From: 40CM-2-70-7 sp035631315
Lineage (GTDB): Bacteria > Gemmatimonadota > Gemmatimonadetes > Gemmatimonadales > GWC2-71-9
DNA length: 64,000 nt
Reading direction: 5' to 3'
NCBI GenBank assembly: GCA_035631315.1
Contig: DASQIZ010000091.1
Location: 124,001-188,000, forward strand
The notes beneath the pieces were generated by a model. The model made no database searches, was not told where the DNA came from, and saw only the letters and a program-made list of their open reading frames with translations. A program made the position numbers and the translations under genes. Of this stretch, positions 34,529 through 43,122 are shown piece after piece (position 1 is the first letter of the stretch; each line of letters begins with the position of its first letter).

Positions 34529-35437
34529 ATGCTCCGGCGGCTGGGCCAGGGGATCGGGGCCTTCTCGGCCCTGGCGGTCATCTGGCTTTTCGCCGTCTGG
34601 CCACCCCCGGTCTGGTGGCGCACGCATTCCCCTCGCGTGACCGCCATGATGCGCGAGGCGCCGCCCGGACCCAGAGCCGGCGATCCCGCGGTCCATCCGA
34701 TTCCGCTCTCGTCCATTGCTCCGGTCATGCAGCGCATGGTGATCATCGGGGAGGACTCGCGCTTCAAGACCCACCACGGAATCGATTTCGCCGAGATCGC
34801 TGACGCGCTGCAGCTGACCCCGCATTCGAAGTTCTGGCCCACCATCCACGCGATCTGGAAGCGCCGGGACCGGATCCGTGGCGCCAGCACCATCACCCAA
34901 CAGCTCGCGAAGAATCTCTATCTCTCACCCTCCCGGAATCCGTTCCGGAAGGTCAAAGAGGCGGTCACGGCGGTGCGCCTCGAGCTGGCGCTCCCGAAGG
35001 AGCGCATCATGGAGCTGTACTTGAACGTGGTGGAGTGGGGGCCCGGGATCTGGGGAGTGGATCAGGCCAGCCGGGACTACTTCGGGGTGCCGCCGTCGGG
35101 GCTCTCGGAGTTCCAGGCGGCCGAGCTGGCGGCGACGTTACCGCATCCGCGGTCGTCGAATCCGGTCTTTCATCCGGCCATGACTCTCGCGCGCCGCGAT
35201 CTCATTCTCGCGCGGTTCCATGGGTTCAACGTCTACATCCCACCGGATACCGGCTCAGTCGACTCGATGGCAATCCCCGCGATACCGCAGGCGGTGCTGG
35301 ATTCGATTCCCGTGATTATCCCGATCGACACGATTCACGTCGACACCGTCAGGAAGGACACAGCAACGGATTCAACAAGGAAAACAGATTCTCCAACTAG
35401 ACGCGCAGAGGCGCAGATGGGGAACAGAAAGAAATAG
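34529..35437 (+). CDS. mtgA: Monofunctional peptidoglycan glycosyltransferase
   Basis: MtgA polymerises lipid II into glycan strands at the inner membrane. The 302-residue protein has an N-terminal anchor (GIGAFSALAVIWLFAVWPPP) and a GT51 domain with MVIIGEDSRFKTHHGIDF (catalytic Glu), RGASTITQQLAKNLYLSPSR, and KERIMELYLNVVEWGPGIWG. No transpeptidase domain is present. The last 25 or so residues (DTVRKDTATDSTRKTDSPTR and onward) are low complexity, and the final part is encoded by the left arm of the palindromic element shared with the dnaN 3' end. Confidence 0.94.
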   Translation: MLRRLGQGIGAFSALAVIWLFAVWPPPVWWRTHSPRVTAMMREAPPGPRAGDPAVHPIPLSSIAPVMQRMVIIGEDSRFKTHHGIDFAEIADALQLTPHSKFWPTIHAIWKRRDRIRGASTITQQLAKNLYLSPSRNPFRKVKEAVTAVRLELALPKERIMELYLNVVEWGPGIWGVDQASRDYFGVPPSGLSEFQAAELAATLPHPRSSNPVFHPAMTLARRDLILARFHGFNVYIPPDTGSVDSMAIPAIPQAVLDSIPVIIPIDTIHVDTVRKDTATDSTRKTDSPTRRAEAQMGNRKK

Positions 35438-35498
35438 GGGCCGGGACAACACGCTTGTCCTGACCCCTCTAACTGCATCCCATCTGCGCGTCTAGTTG
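35394..35498. terminator. Bidirectional terminator-like palindrome between mtgA and dnaN
   Basis: An outer 16-base exact inverted repeat, CAACTAGACGCGCAGA and its complement, encloses an inner stem AGGGGCCGGGACAA/TTGTCCTGACCCCT with a 5-base loop. The left arm also has a GGCGCAG duplication. It separates convergent mtgA and dnaN and could stop transcription from both sides. The outer left arm is read as the C-terminus of MtgA. Confidence 0.75.
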
Positions 35499-35503
35499 TT
35501 TCC

Positions 35504-36610
35504 CTAGTCTACCAGCCGCAACGGCATGACGAGTGCCATGTAACTGGCCGGGTCATTCCACCTGACGGGCTCCACCGTGGCTGCCCGTTCCGGTGCCTTA
35601 AAGGTGAACCGTACCTCATCGGTAGGCATGTACTTCAGGATCTCGAGCAGGTACGTCGCGTTGAAGCCGATTTCCAGCGGCTCCCCTTCGTAGGCCACGG
35701 TCAGCTCGTCTTGGGCTTCGCCCAGGTCGGGCGTCTGCACGGAGAAGCGGCAGGTCCCGCCGGACAGCGCGAGCCGGATGCGGTGCGTCTGGTCACTCGC
35801 GACCACGCTCATTCTCCGCAGTGCTCCTGCCATCGCATTCCGGTCGACGGTCGCCGACTTGTCGTTCTCCCGCGGGATGACGTTCTCGTAGGGAGGGTAG
35901 GGACCCTCGATGAGCCGGGAGAAGACCAGCTTCCCACCCGACCGGAAGCCGATGTGGTTATCGCTCTTCGCGATCTCGATGTCGGCATCCGCGGCGAAGA
36001 GCCGGCGAATCTGATCGAGTGCCTTGGGGGGTACGATCAGGTCGGCGGTGGCGGAGCCAGTCGACGGCACGTCCATCTTGGCCAGGCGGTGACCGTTGGT
36101 CGCGACCATCCGCATGCGGTCGGGCCGGAGCTCCCAGAGCACCCCGTTCAGGATGGGGCGGCTCTCTTCGGTCGACGCGGCAAAGGCCACGTGATTGATC
36201 AGCTGCTGCACGACACCGGCGGCCGCTTTCGAAGCGCCATCGAACTTCACGGCGGGGAAGGAGGGAAACTCTTCTCGGGGCAGGCCCAGCAGCTTGAACC
36301 GGGATTTCCCGCACTCGATCGATACCCGCTGCTCCGAGGCACCCGTAAAGCGGATCGCGGCGGGGGGAAGCTCCCGGGCGATATCCACCAGTTTCTTGGC
36401 CGGGAGGGTAGCCGCCCCTTCGACATCCACGTCCGCTGAGACCGTCGTACTGACCGCGATGTCCAGGTCGGTCCCCGAAAGTCGTACACCCTGCTTGGTG
36501 GCCTCGACCAGGACGTTGGAGAGCACCGGCAGAGTGGTCTTGGCTGGAATCGCCGCCGCCACCGCCGTGAGGCCTTCCTGCAGCTGGTCCCGCGTGATCG
36601 TGAACTTCAT
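35504..36610 (-). CDS. dnaN: DNA polymerase III beta subunit (sliding clamp)
   Basis: The 368-residue clamp starts MKFTITRDQLQEGLTAVAAA, as most DnaN proteins do. It has the three clamp domains, with LPVLSNVLVEA, RPILNGVLWELRPDRMRMVA and YLLEILKYMPTDEVRFTF. It ends in the hydrophobic-pocket strand YMALVMPLRL that binds replication partners. The ATG follows TGGGGATAA, which may be both ribosome binding site and a DnaA-box-like sequence on the other strand. The origin candidate lies in the spacer separating it from dnaA. Confidence 0.98.
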   Translation of the reverse strand: MKFTITRDQLQEGLTAVAAAIPAKTTLPVLSNVLVEATKQGVRLSGTDLDIAVSTTVSADVDVEGAATLPAKKLVDIARELPPAAIRFTGASEQRVSIECGKSRFKLLGLPREEFPSFPAVKFDGASKAAAGVVQQLINHVAFAASTEESRPILNGVLWELRPDRMRMVATNGHRLAKMDVPSTGSATADLIVPPKALDQIRRLFAADADIEIAKSDNHIGFRSGGKLVFSRLIEGPYPPYENVIPRENDKSATVDRNAMAGALRRMSVVASDQTHRIRLALSGGTCRFSVQTPDLGEAQDELTVAYEGEPLEIGFNATYLLEILKYMPTDEVRFTFKAPERAATVEPVRWNDPASYMALVMPLRLVD

Positions 36611-36700
36611 TTATCCCCAGGAAAGAAGCTTTTACTTCTCTATATATAGAAACTAGTAGTAGTAGTAGAGACCGGGAAATGTGGATGGTCTCTCTAAGTC
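36611..36700. other. Candidate oriC unwinding element in the dnaA-dnaN spacer
   Basis: Read on the minus strand: CCATCCACA (7 of 9 to the DnaA box TTATCCACA), an 11-base GC-rich spacer, CTACTACTACTACTA, then an AT-rich run with TATATATA. This is the order described for the Bacillus subtilis basal unwinding system (box, GC-rich spacer, DnaA-trios, AT-rich DNA). TTATCCCCA (8 of 9) lies on the plus strand at 36611-36619. AGAGACC/GGTCTCT flank the box and could form a hairpin. Few boxes are recognisable, so the origin call is an inference. Confidence 0.55.
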
Positions 36701-36745
36701 GCTGTGCGCGTCGAGATTCCCGAATTCACCTCTGTTGGTTCGTTG

Positions 36746-36805
36746 TTGGGGATGTTGGCTCGTTGTTCATGAAGCGTTCCACATCCCCACTCCCCAACAT
36801 CCCCA
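36746..36805. repeat. Inverted repeat of GGGGATGTTGG words downstream of dnaA
   Basis: TTGGGGATGTTGG and CCAACATCCCCA form an imperfectly nested hairpin. Around it lie variants of the same words (GTTGGTTCGTTGTTGG, CCACATCCCCACTCCCC). It follows the dnaA stop by 12 bases and may terminate dnaA transcription or be part of the origin region. Confidence 0.6.
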
Positions 36806-36817
36806 CATCCAGAATTT

Positions 36818-38203
<1,386 letters not shown>

Positions 38204-38243
38204 CACGATTGAAAAAAATGGTAGGGGGTCTGCAAGGGCGGCC

Positions 38244-38274
38244 CGAAAGTACGGGCGCCATGTGGAAAAGTCAA
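38244..38274 (-). promoter_or_regulatory. Candidate dnaA promoter containing a DnaA box
   Basis: On the minus strand TTG is followed after 20 bases by TACTTTCG, seven of eight bases to TAnnTTTG. The spacer holds TTTTCCACA (38261-38269), a recognised DnaA-box variant with one mismatch to TTATCCACA. Binding there would block the promoter, the classic way dnaA limits its own expression. Confidence 0.6.
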
Positions 38275-38277
38275 CCA

Positions 38278-38310
38278 TTGCCCCCGCTCGCGCGTCCCGT
38301 GTAAATTTTG
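38278..38310 (+). promoter_or_regulatory. Candidate rpmH promoter
   Basis: TTG is followed after 21 bases by TAAATTTTG, a TAnnTTTG match with one extra base. It is back to back with the dnaA promoter, the two TTG elements lying only 3 bases apart. The rpmH ATG is about 20 bases downstream with GAGAGG as ribosome binding site. Confidence 0.5.
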
Positions 38311-38330
38311 CGCCCTTACGAGAGGTCACA

Positions 38331-38492
38331 ATGGGTCCGACATACCGGCCGCGAAATCGGCGGCGCATCAATAAGCATGGCTTCCGCACCCGCATGAAAG
38401 ACAAGTGGGGTCGCGCAGTGCTTTCCCGTCGCCGCAAAAAGGGGCGGAAGCGCCTCACCATCCGTCTCGCTTCCAAGCACCGGAGTCGGTAA
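38331..38492 (+). CDS. rpmH: Ribosomal protein bL34
   Basis: The 53-residue highly basic protein of the large ribosomal subunit has the bL34 pattern TYRPRNRRRINKHGFRTRM, then GRAVLSRRRKKGRKRL. It is 6-8 residues longer than most bL34 proteins, with the tail TIRLASKHRSR. The ATG has GAGAGG 6 bases upstream. It starts the conserved rightward order rpmH-rnpA-yidD-yidC-mnmE. The rnpA frame overlaps its 3' half. Confidence 0.98.
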   Translation: MGPTYRPRNRRRINKHGFRTRMKDKWGRAVLSRRRKKGRKRLTIRLASKHRSR

Positions 38493-38833
38493 CGAGCGAG
38501 CGGCATCCGCGCCGCGCCCGACTGGGGCGCGGTCCGGATCTTCAGTCCTGCTGGAACACAGGCAAACGCCTTCGGTTGCCGCACCTCGAGCTTGCGTGGC
38601 TTCCCCGTACCCTGCAGGTGAGTTCCCGCTCCGGCATCATCGTTCCCCTGTACCAGCGCACCGCCGTGCAGCGCAATCAGTTGCGACGTCGCATTCGTGA
38701 GATTCTCCGCCGCGAAACCCTACGACTCCTGCCCCCCGTAGACCTCGTGGTGCGGGCACGGCGCGAAGCGTATGGTGCGTCTTTCGCGGAGCTCCGAGAC
38801 GAGCTGACGCAGGCAGCCGCGAAGATCAAGTGA
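38405..38833 (+). CDS. rnpA: RNase P protein component, start uncertain
   Basis: RnpA binds RnpB and helps hold the tRNA precursor leader. The core is divergent but has DLQSCWNTGKRLRLPHLELA for the first helix and the RNR signature region AVQRNQLRRRIREILRRETL. The only canonical start in frame before the core is a GTG inside rpmH, used here, giving 142 residues with a 40-residue extension. An alternative is ACG at 38492, which overlaps the rpmH stop (TAACG) and has GGAG 6 bases upstream, giving 113 residues. A CTG at 38522 is also possible. The stop overlaps yidD (GTGA). Confidence 0.9.
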   Translation: MGSRSAFPSPQKGAEAPHHPSRFQAPESVTSERHPRRARLGRGPDLQSCWNTGKRLRLPHLELAWLPRTLQVSSRSGIIVPLYQRTAVQRNQLRRRIREILRRETLRLLPPVDLVVRARREAYGASFAELRDELTQAAAKIK

Positions 38834-39057
38834 ATATTCTGCGGATTCCCCGGCTCATTGTGATGGGACTCATCCGGGTGTACCAGCTCACGCTGTCGCA
38901 TCTGGTGTTCACGCAGTGTCGCTTCACGCCGTCCTGCTCCCGTTACACTTATGAGGCTGTGGAGCGATACGGCGCACTGAAGGGCTCCTGGCTGGGGATC
39001 CGCCGCGTGGCGCGGTGTCATCCCTTTCATCCCGGTGGGTACGACCCGGTGCCGTAA
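38830..39057 (+). CDS. yidD: Membrane protein insertion efficiency factor YidD
   Basis: The 75-residue protein has the complete YidD signature: LIRVYQLTLSHLVFTQCRFT, PSCSRYTYEAVERYGALKGS, then RVARCHPFHPGGYDPVP. It supports YidC-dependent insertion of membrane proteins. The GTG start overlaps the rnpA stop (GTGA), and yidC follows 24 bases later, the usual cluster. Confidence 0.96.
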   Translation: MNILRIPRLIVMGLIRVYQLTLSHLVFTQCRFTPSCSRYTYEAVERYGALKGSWLGIRRVARCHPFHPGGYDPVP

Positions 39058-39081
39058 GGCGCCCTGGTCGAAGGGAATCTC

Positions 39082-40761
39082 GTGGACCGACGCGTTTTTC
39101 TGGCCCTGGTGTTGTTTGCGCTGGTCATCATCATCCCCAGCCTCATCTGGCCGGCCAAGCCCATCCCGCATCCCACGGCGGCGGACAGCGCGGCGGTCGC
39201 GGAGTCGGTCCGCGCGGACACCGTGCCGCCGAAGCCCCAGACGTCCCGTCTTCCCGTCTTACCGTCTCACCGTCTCCCGGCCGATACCGTATGGGTGACG
39301 ACCCCCCTCCTCCGCGTGGGCGTCAGCACGCGCGGTGGGACGCTCGTGTCGGCGCGGCTGAGCCAGTACAAGTCGTTCGCCGCGGGGGACTCGGGACGCC
39401 AGGTCGAGCTCATTCCCAACGGGAGACCAATCCTGGGCCGGCGGATCGCGGTTGGATCCGATACGCTCGACCTGACGGATCTCTCCTTCACCCCGTCTAC
39501 CCGCGTCATGAGTGTCGCCGGTGACCCCGCGACCCTCACCCTCACGGCCAGTCGCGGCCAGTCCACCATCACCCTCGCCTATACGTTCCGTCCCGACGAG
39601 TACCGCATCGGCGTCAAAGGCCAGGTGACGGGTCTGGGGCCGTCGGGTGCCCAGATGCTCGTGAGCCTGGGCGATGGCCTGCGCAACTCCGAAGCCGACT
39701 CGAGCGGCTCATTCCGCGACTATGCACTCGTCACCAAGTCCACGAAGACCGAGAAGCACGCGTTCTCGTCCCTGAACGAGGGCGATCGGATGGTGTTCGA
39801 CGGCCCCTTCGAGTGGGCCGGGATCAAGTCGAAGTACTTCCTGGTCGGTGCCCTCGCGACCGAGCCGGGCGATGCGCAGTTCGCCGGGGCAGTGGCGGTG
39901 GGGGGCGCGCGGCCCGACAGCGCGAAGGGATTCTTCGGTGGGAAGTCAGGGATCGCGACGGAGATGAACGTCGCACTCACGTTGCCGGTGCCTCCCGCGG
40001 GCGACTTCCGGTACGATGTGTATGCAGGTCCCCTCGAGCACCGGCGCCTCGCGGCGATCGGGCACGACCTGGATGACGCGAATCCCTACGGGTGGGCGCT
40101 TTTCCGGCCGATTATCCGCTGGGTTTCGATCGTCGTCACCAACGTGCTCTTGTGGACCCACGAGCACCTCGGCACACCCTACGGGTGGCTCCTGATCGGA
40201 TTCGGCATCCTGATCCGTCTCCTGCTCTGGCCGCTGAACCAGCGGGCCATGGGGTCGCAGATGCGGATGCAGGCGGTGGCGCCTCTCCTCAAGGAGGTCC
40301 AGACCAAGTACAAGAACGATCCCGAGCGCCAGCAGAAAGAGACGCTCAAGATCTACCGCGAGCACAACGTCAATCCGCTCGGCGGCTGTCTGCCGATGCT
40401 GATTCCGTATCCGATGCTGCTCGCCCTGTACTTCGTGTTCCAATACATGATCGAGCTGCGCGGATCCTCGTTCCTGTGGCTCCCCGATCTCTCCCGCTAC
40501 GACCCCTACTTCATCCTGCCGATCGTGATGGGGCTGTCGATGTTCGCGCTGTCCAAGATCGGGCAGCGGGGCATGCCGCCCAATCCGCAGACCGCGACGA
40601 TGCTGTACATGATGCCGGCGATGATGACCTTCATCTTCCTGCGGCTCTCGTCGGGCCTGAATCTCTATTACCTGGTGTCGAACCTCTTCAGCCTGCCTCA
40701 GCAGTGGCTGCTGTCGCAGAAACGGCTGAAGGACCAGGGAAAACGCGCCGCGAGCCCCTGA
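39082..40761 (+). CDS. yidC: Membrane protein insertase YidC
   Basis: The 559-residue insertase has an N-terminal anchor (VFLALVLFALVIIIPSLIWP), a large periplasmic beta domain (about 70-330) of the Gram-negative type, and the conserved five-helix core (GWLLIGFGILIRLLLWPLNQ, NPLGGCLPMLIPYPMLLALY, FIFLRLSSGLNLYYLVSNLF). It ends with a basic tail. The start is GTG. A tandem CCGTCT repeat encodes a TSRLPVLPSHRLPAD linker between the anchor and the periplasmic domain. Confidence 0.97.
   Translation: MDRRVFLALVLFALVIIIPSLIWPAKPIPHPTAADSAAVAESVRADTVPPKPQTSRLPVLPSHRLPADTVWVTTPLLRVGVSTRGGTLVSARLSQYKSFAAGDSGRQVELIPNGRPILGRRIAVGSDTLDLTDLSFTPSTRVMSVAGDPATLTLTASRGQSTITLAYTFRPDEYRIGVKGQVTGLGPSGAQMLVSLGDGLRNSEADSSGSFRDYALVTKSTKTEKHAFSSLNEGDRMVFDGPFEWAGIKSKYFLVGALATEPGDAQFAGAVAVGGARPDSAKGFFGGKSGIATEMNVALTLPVPPAGDFRYDVYAGPLEHRRLAAIGHDLDDANPYGWALFRPIIRWVSIVVTNVLLWTHEHLGTPYGWLLIGFGILIRLLLWPLNQRAMGSQMRMQAVAPLLKEVQTKYKNDPERQQKETLKIYREHNVNPLGGCLPMLIPYPMLLALYFVFQYMIELRGSSFLWLPDLSRYDPYFILPIVMGLSMFALSKIGQRGMPPNPQTATMLYMMPAMMTFIFLRLSSGLNLYYLVSNLFSLPQQWLLSQKRLKDQGKRAASP
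39244..39279. repeat. CCGTCT word repeat inside yidC
   Basis: Four copies of CCGTCT with one- or two-base spacers (CCGTCTT, CCGTCTTA, CCGTCTCA, CCGTCTC) lie in frame in the linker after the first YidC helix. The composition differs from the surrounding codons. Confidence 0.65.
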
Positions 40762-40771
40762 CGATCGCCTG

Positions 40772-42082
40772 ATGCTTTCCGATCCGATCGTCGCGCTGGC
40801 TACCCCGCCGGGACGATCGGCGGTGGCCCTCCTCCGGCTCTCGGGCCGGGGCGCGTTCGCGATTGCCGGGAAGTGCCTCTCTCCCTGGCGTGCCGACTCT
40901 CCCAGAACCGTGTTCCGGGCTCGCCTGACCGACGTCGACGACGTCCTCGCGGTCTGCTTTCCAGGACCCAACTCCTACACCGGCGAAGACCTGGTCGAGA
41001 TTTCGACCCATGGCGGCTTGCTGGCGCCGGCCGAGGCCCTGGCGGCGCTGGTGGCGGCGGGGGCGCGGCCAGCCGAGGCGGGGGAGTTCACCCGGAGGGC
41101 GGTGCTCAACGGGAAGATGGATCTCCTGCAAGCAGAGGCGACCGCGGATCTGATCGACGCGAGTGCGCCGGCGCAGAGAAGGAGAGCACTTTCCCAGCTC
41201 GATCAGGGACTCTCCCGGAGGCTCGAGTCGCTGCGGTCGGAGATCCTCGAGCTCGAGGGGCTCACGGCCTACGAGATCGATTTTCCGGAAGAAGATGACG
41301 GGCCGGTCGCTCCGGAGCGCGTCGTCAACGCGTGGGAGAGCGTGCGCGCACGGGTGGCGGACCTGCTGGGGACCGCGGCAGAGGGGGAGCGGCTGCGGGA
41401 GGGGGCGATGCTGGTGATCGCCGGGCCACCGAACGCCGGGAAGTCGACGCTGTTTAACGCATTGCTTGGGTCTGAACGAGCGATTGTCACCGACATCCCC
41501 GGGACCACTCGCGATGCGATCGAGGCACCCGCCGTGATTGCCGGATTCCCGTTTCGGCTGGTCGACACCGCTGGGCTACGCGATAGCCAGGACCGAATCG
41601 AGCGGCTGGGGATTGAAGTGAGTCAGAAATACATCGATGCGGCAGACGTGGTCCTGTATTGCAGTGAAGGAGCGCTGAGACGCCAGGACGGTATGTCGGT
41701 AAGTGATTCAGTTCCGGTCATCGAGGTTCGAACCAAGTGTGACCTACCTACCGACCTGCCGACCTACCGACTTAGCGTCTCTGCTCTGACCGGAGCTGGC
41801 ATGCAGGACCTGAAGCAGGAGTTGGCCAGCGTCGCCTTCGGCAAGCTCATCGCGCTCGGAGACGTCGAACCCGTCGTGACGAGGGCCAGGCACCGCCAGG
41901 CCCTCGAGACCGCTCTGAAGGAGCTCTCTCTGTTCCAGGAAGCGAGAGCGGGCGGAGTCGAGGCCATCGCGGCAGCGACCCACCTCAGAGCGGCAACTGG
42001 CGCGCTGGACTCGCTGATCGGCGCAGTGACGGCCGACGACGTCCTGGAGCGGGTATTCTCGAGCTTCTGCGTGGGGAAGTAA
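40772..42082 (+). CDS. mnmE: tRNA uridine-5-carboxymethylaminomethyl modification GTPase MnmE
   Basis: MnmE, with MnmG, modifies the wobble uridine of several tRNAs. The 436-residue protein has the N-terminal formyl-THF domain (PIVALATPPGRSAVALLRLS, GPNSYTGEDLVEISTHGG), a G domain with GPPNAGKSTLFNAL (P-loop), DIPGTTRD and VDTAGL, RTKCDL at the G4 position, and SALTG. The C-terminal FCVGK is the catalytic motif. A word repeat encodes an extra PTDLPTYRL between G4 and G5. It starts 10 bases after yidC. Confidence 0.97.
   Translation: MLSDPIVALATPPGRSAVALLRLSGRGAFAIAGKCLSPWRADSPRTVFRARLTDVDDVLAVCFPGPNSYTGEDLVEISTHGGLLAPAEALAALVAAGARPAEAGEFTRRAVLNGKMDLLQAEATADLIDASAPAQRRRALSQLDQGLSRRLESLRSEILELEGLTAYEIDFPEEDDGPVAPERVVNAWESVRARVADLLGTAAEGERLREGAMLVIAGPPNAGKSTLFNALLGSERAIVTDIPGTTRDAIEAPAVIAGFPFRLVDTAGLRDSQDRIERLGIEVSQKYIDAADVVLYCSEGALRRQDGMSVSDSVPVIEVRTKCDLPTDLPTYRLSVSALTGAGMQDLKQELASVAFGKLIALGDVEPVVTRARHRQALETALKELSLFQEARAGGVEAIAAATHLRAATGALDSLIGAVTADDVLERVFSSFCVGK
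41743..41774. repeat. CCGACCTA word repeat inside mnmE
   Basis: CCTACCTACCGACCTGCC and GACCTACCGACTTA are reiterations of one CCTACCGA word. They lie in frame between the G4 and G5 motifs. GGTATGTCGGTAAGT about 50 bases upstream is partly complementary, so the region may be a degraded hairpin element. Confidence 0.6.
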
Positions 42083-42106
42083 GACCGTCACCCAGGGGGT
42101 TCGACC

Positions 42107-42775
42107 ATGAAACAGGGGATCGTTGGGATCAGCTTCACCGTGCTGCTGCCCGTATCACTGTTGGCCCAGCAGGCTGCGAATCCGTATCCCACCATGGCGC
42201 CGATCGAACAGTACCGCATGGACCGCGCCGCGGAGATCGCGTTGGCGAAGACCGCGGCACCGGCCTCCATCTCTGGTGACGCCGAAATCCTGGTGATGGG
42301 CCCGGCGGGCTATGAGACGGCGCAGGCGGGGAAGAACGGCTTCGTGTGCGTGGTCCAGCGCGCGTGGGCGAACGACTTCAGCAACCAGGTGGAGTTCTGG
42401 AACCCCAAGGTGCGCGCGCCTCTCTGCTTCAACGCGGCCGCGGCCCATTCGGTCCTTCCGGACTATCTCGCGCGGACTAAGCTGGCGCTCAGCGGATCGA
42501 CGAAAGCGAAAATGGAAGCGGCGAGCGTGCACGTGAAGCCGGAAAGTGGCGCGATGTGCTACATGCTGTCGAAGGAAGGGTACCTGGGAGACAACGTCAA
42601 CGGTCCCTGGCACCCCCACCTGATGTTCTTCTACCCCCGGACACCGGATGCCGCCTGGGGCGCGAACGCCGACCACTCACCCGTGGTTGAGTACGATGCC
42701 CCGCAGGCGCCGTTCACTACGTTCCTCGTTCCCGTCGGGCACTGGTCGGACGGGAGCGCCGACTCAGCCTCCTGA
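42107..42775 (+). CDS. Secreted protein of unknown function
   Basis: The 222-residue protein has a signal peptide (MKQGIVGISFTVLLPVSLLA). The body includes PTMAPIEQYRMDRAAEIALA, ISGDAEILVMGPAGYETAQA, FVCVVQRAWANDF and WHPHLMFFYPRTPDAAWG. Three cysteines are present. No family is recognised. It begins 24 bases after mnmE and has an AGGGGG-type ribosome binding site. Its end overlaps the convergent phhB gene by 12 bases. Confidence 0.82.
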   Translation: MKQGIVGISFTVLLPVSLLAQQAANPYPTMAPIEQYRMDRAAEIALAKTAAPASISGDAEILVMGPAGYETAQAGKNGFVCVVQRAWANDFSNQVEFWNPKVRAPLCFNAAAAHSVLPDYLARTKLALSGSTKAKMEAASVHVKPESGAMCYMLSKEGYLGDNVNGPWHPHLMFFYPRTPDAAWGANADHSPVVEYDAPQAPFTTFLVPVGHWSDGSADSAS

Positions 42776-43114
42776 CACGAACTTCTTCGGCGTCCCCCGG
42801 AAGGCGCTGCCGGCCGGGGGACGCCAGAGGGCGCACTGCTCGAACAGGCGGGCCAGCTCAAAGTCCTTGTCGGTGATCCCACCCGCCGAATGCGTATTCA
42901 GCGCCACTTCCACGCTCCCCCAATGCACACCCAGATCCGGATGATGATCCGCCGACTCGGCGTAAAACCCGATCGCGTTCACCAGCATGAGCGTCGTGGG
43001 CCAGCCGTCGGTCTGGTACCGCCGCCTGATGGCGCCGGCCTCGTACTTCCATCCCGGCAGCGCCTTCAGGTGGTCCGCGATTTGGGCGTCGGTGAGTGCG
43101 GTTTCCTTGGCCAT
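42764..43114 (-). CDS. phhB: Pterin-4a-carbinolamine dehydratase-like protein
   Basis: The 116-residue protein matches the PCD/DCoH family: LPGWKYEAGAIRRRYQTDGW, FYAESADHHPDLGVHWGSVE with the catalytic HHP motif, and TDKDFELARLFE. It dehydrates 4a-hydroxytetrahydrobiopterin or related pterins. No aromatic amino-acid hydroxylase is in the window. It follows the PTPS-family gene by 8 bases, so a shared pterin or deazapurine function is likely. Confidence 0.92.
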   Translation of the reverse strand: MAKETALTDAQIADHLKALPGWKYEAGAIRRRYQTDGWPTTLMLVNAIGFYAESADHHPDLGVHWGSVEVALNTHSAGGITDKDFELARLFEQCALWRPPAGSAFRGTPKKFVSGG

Positions 43115-43122
43115 CGGTCCTC

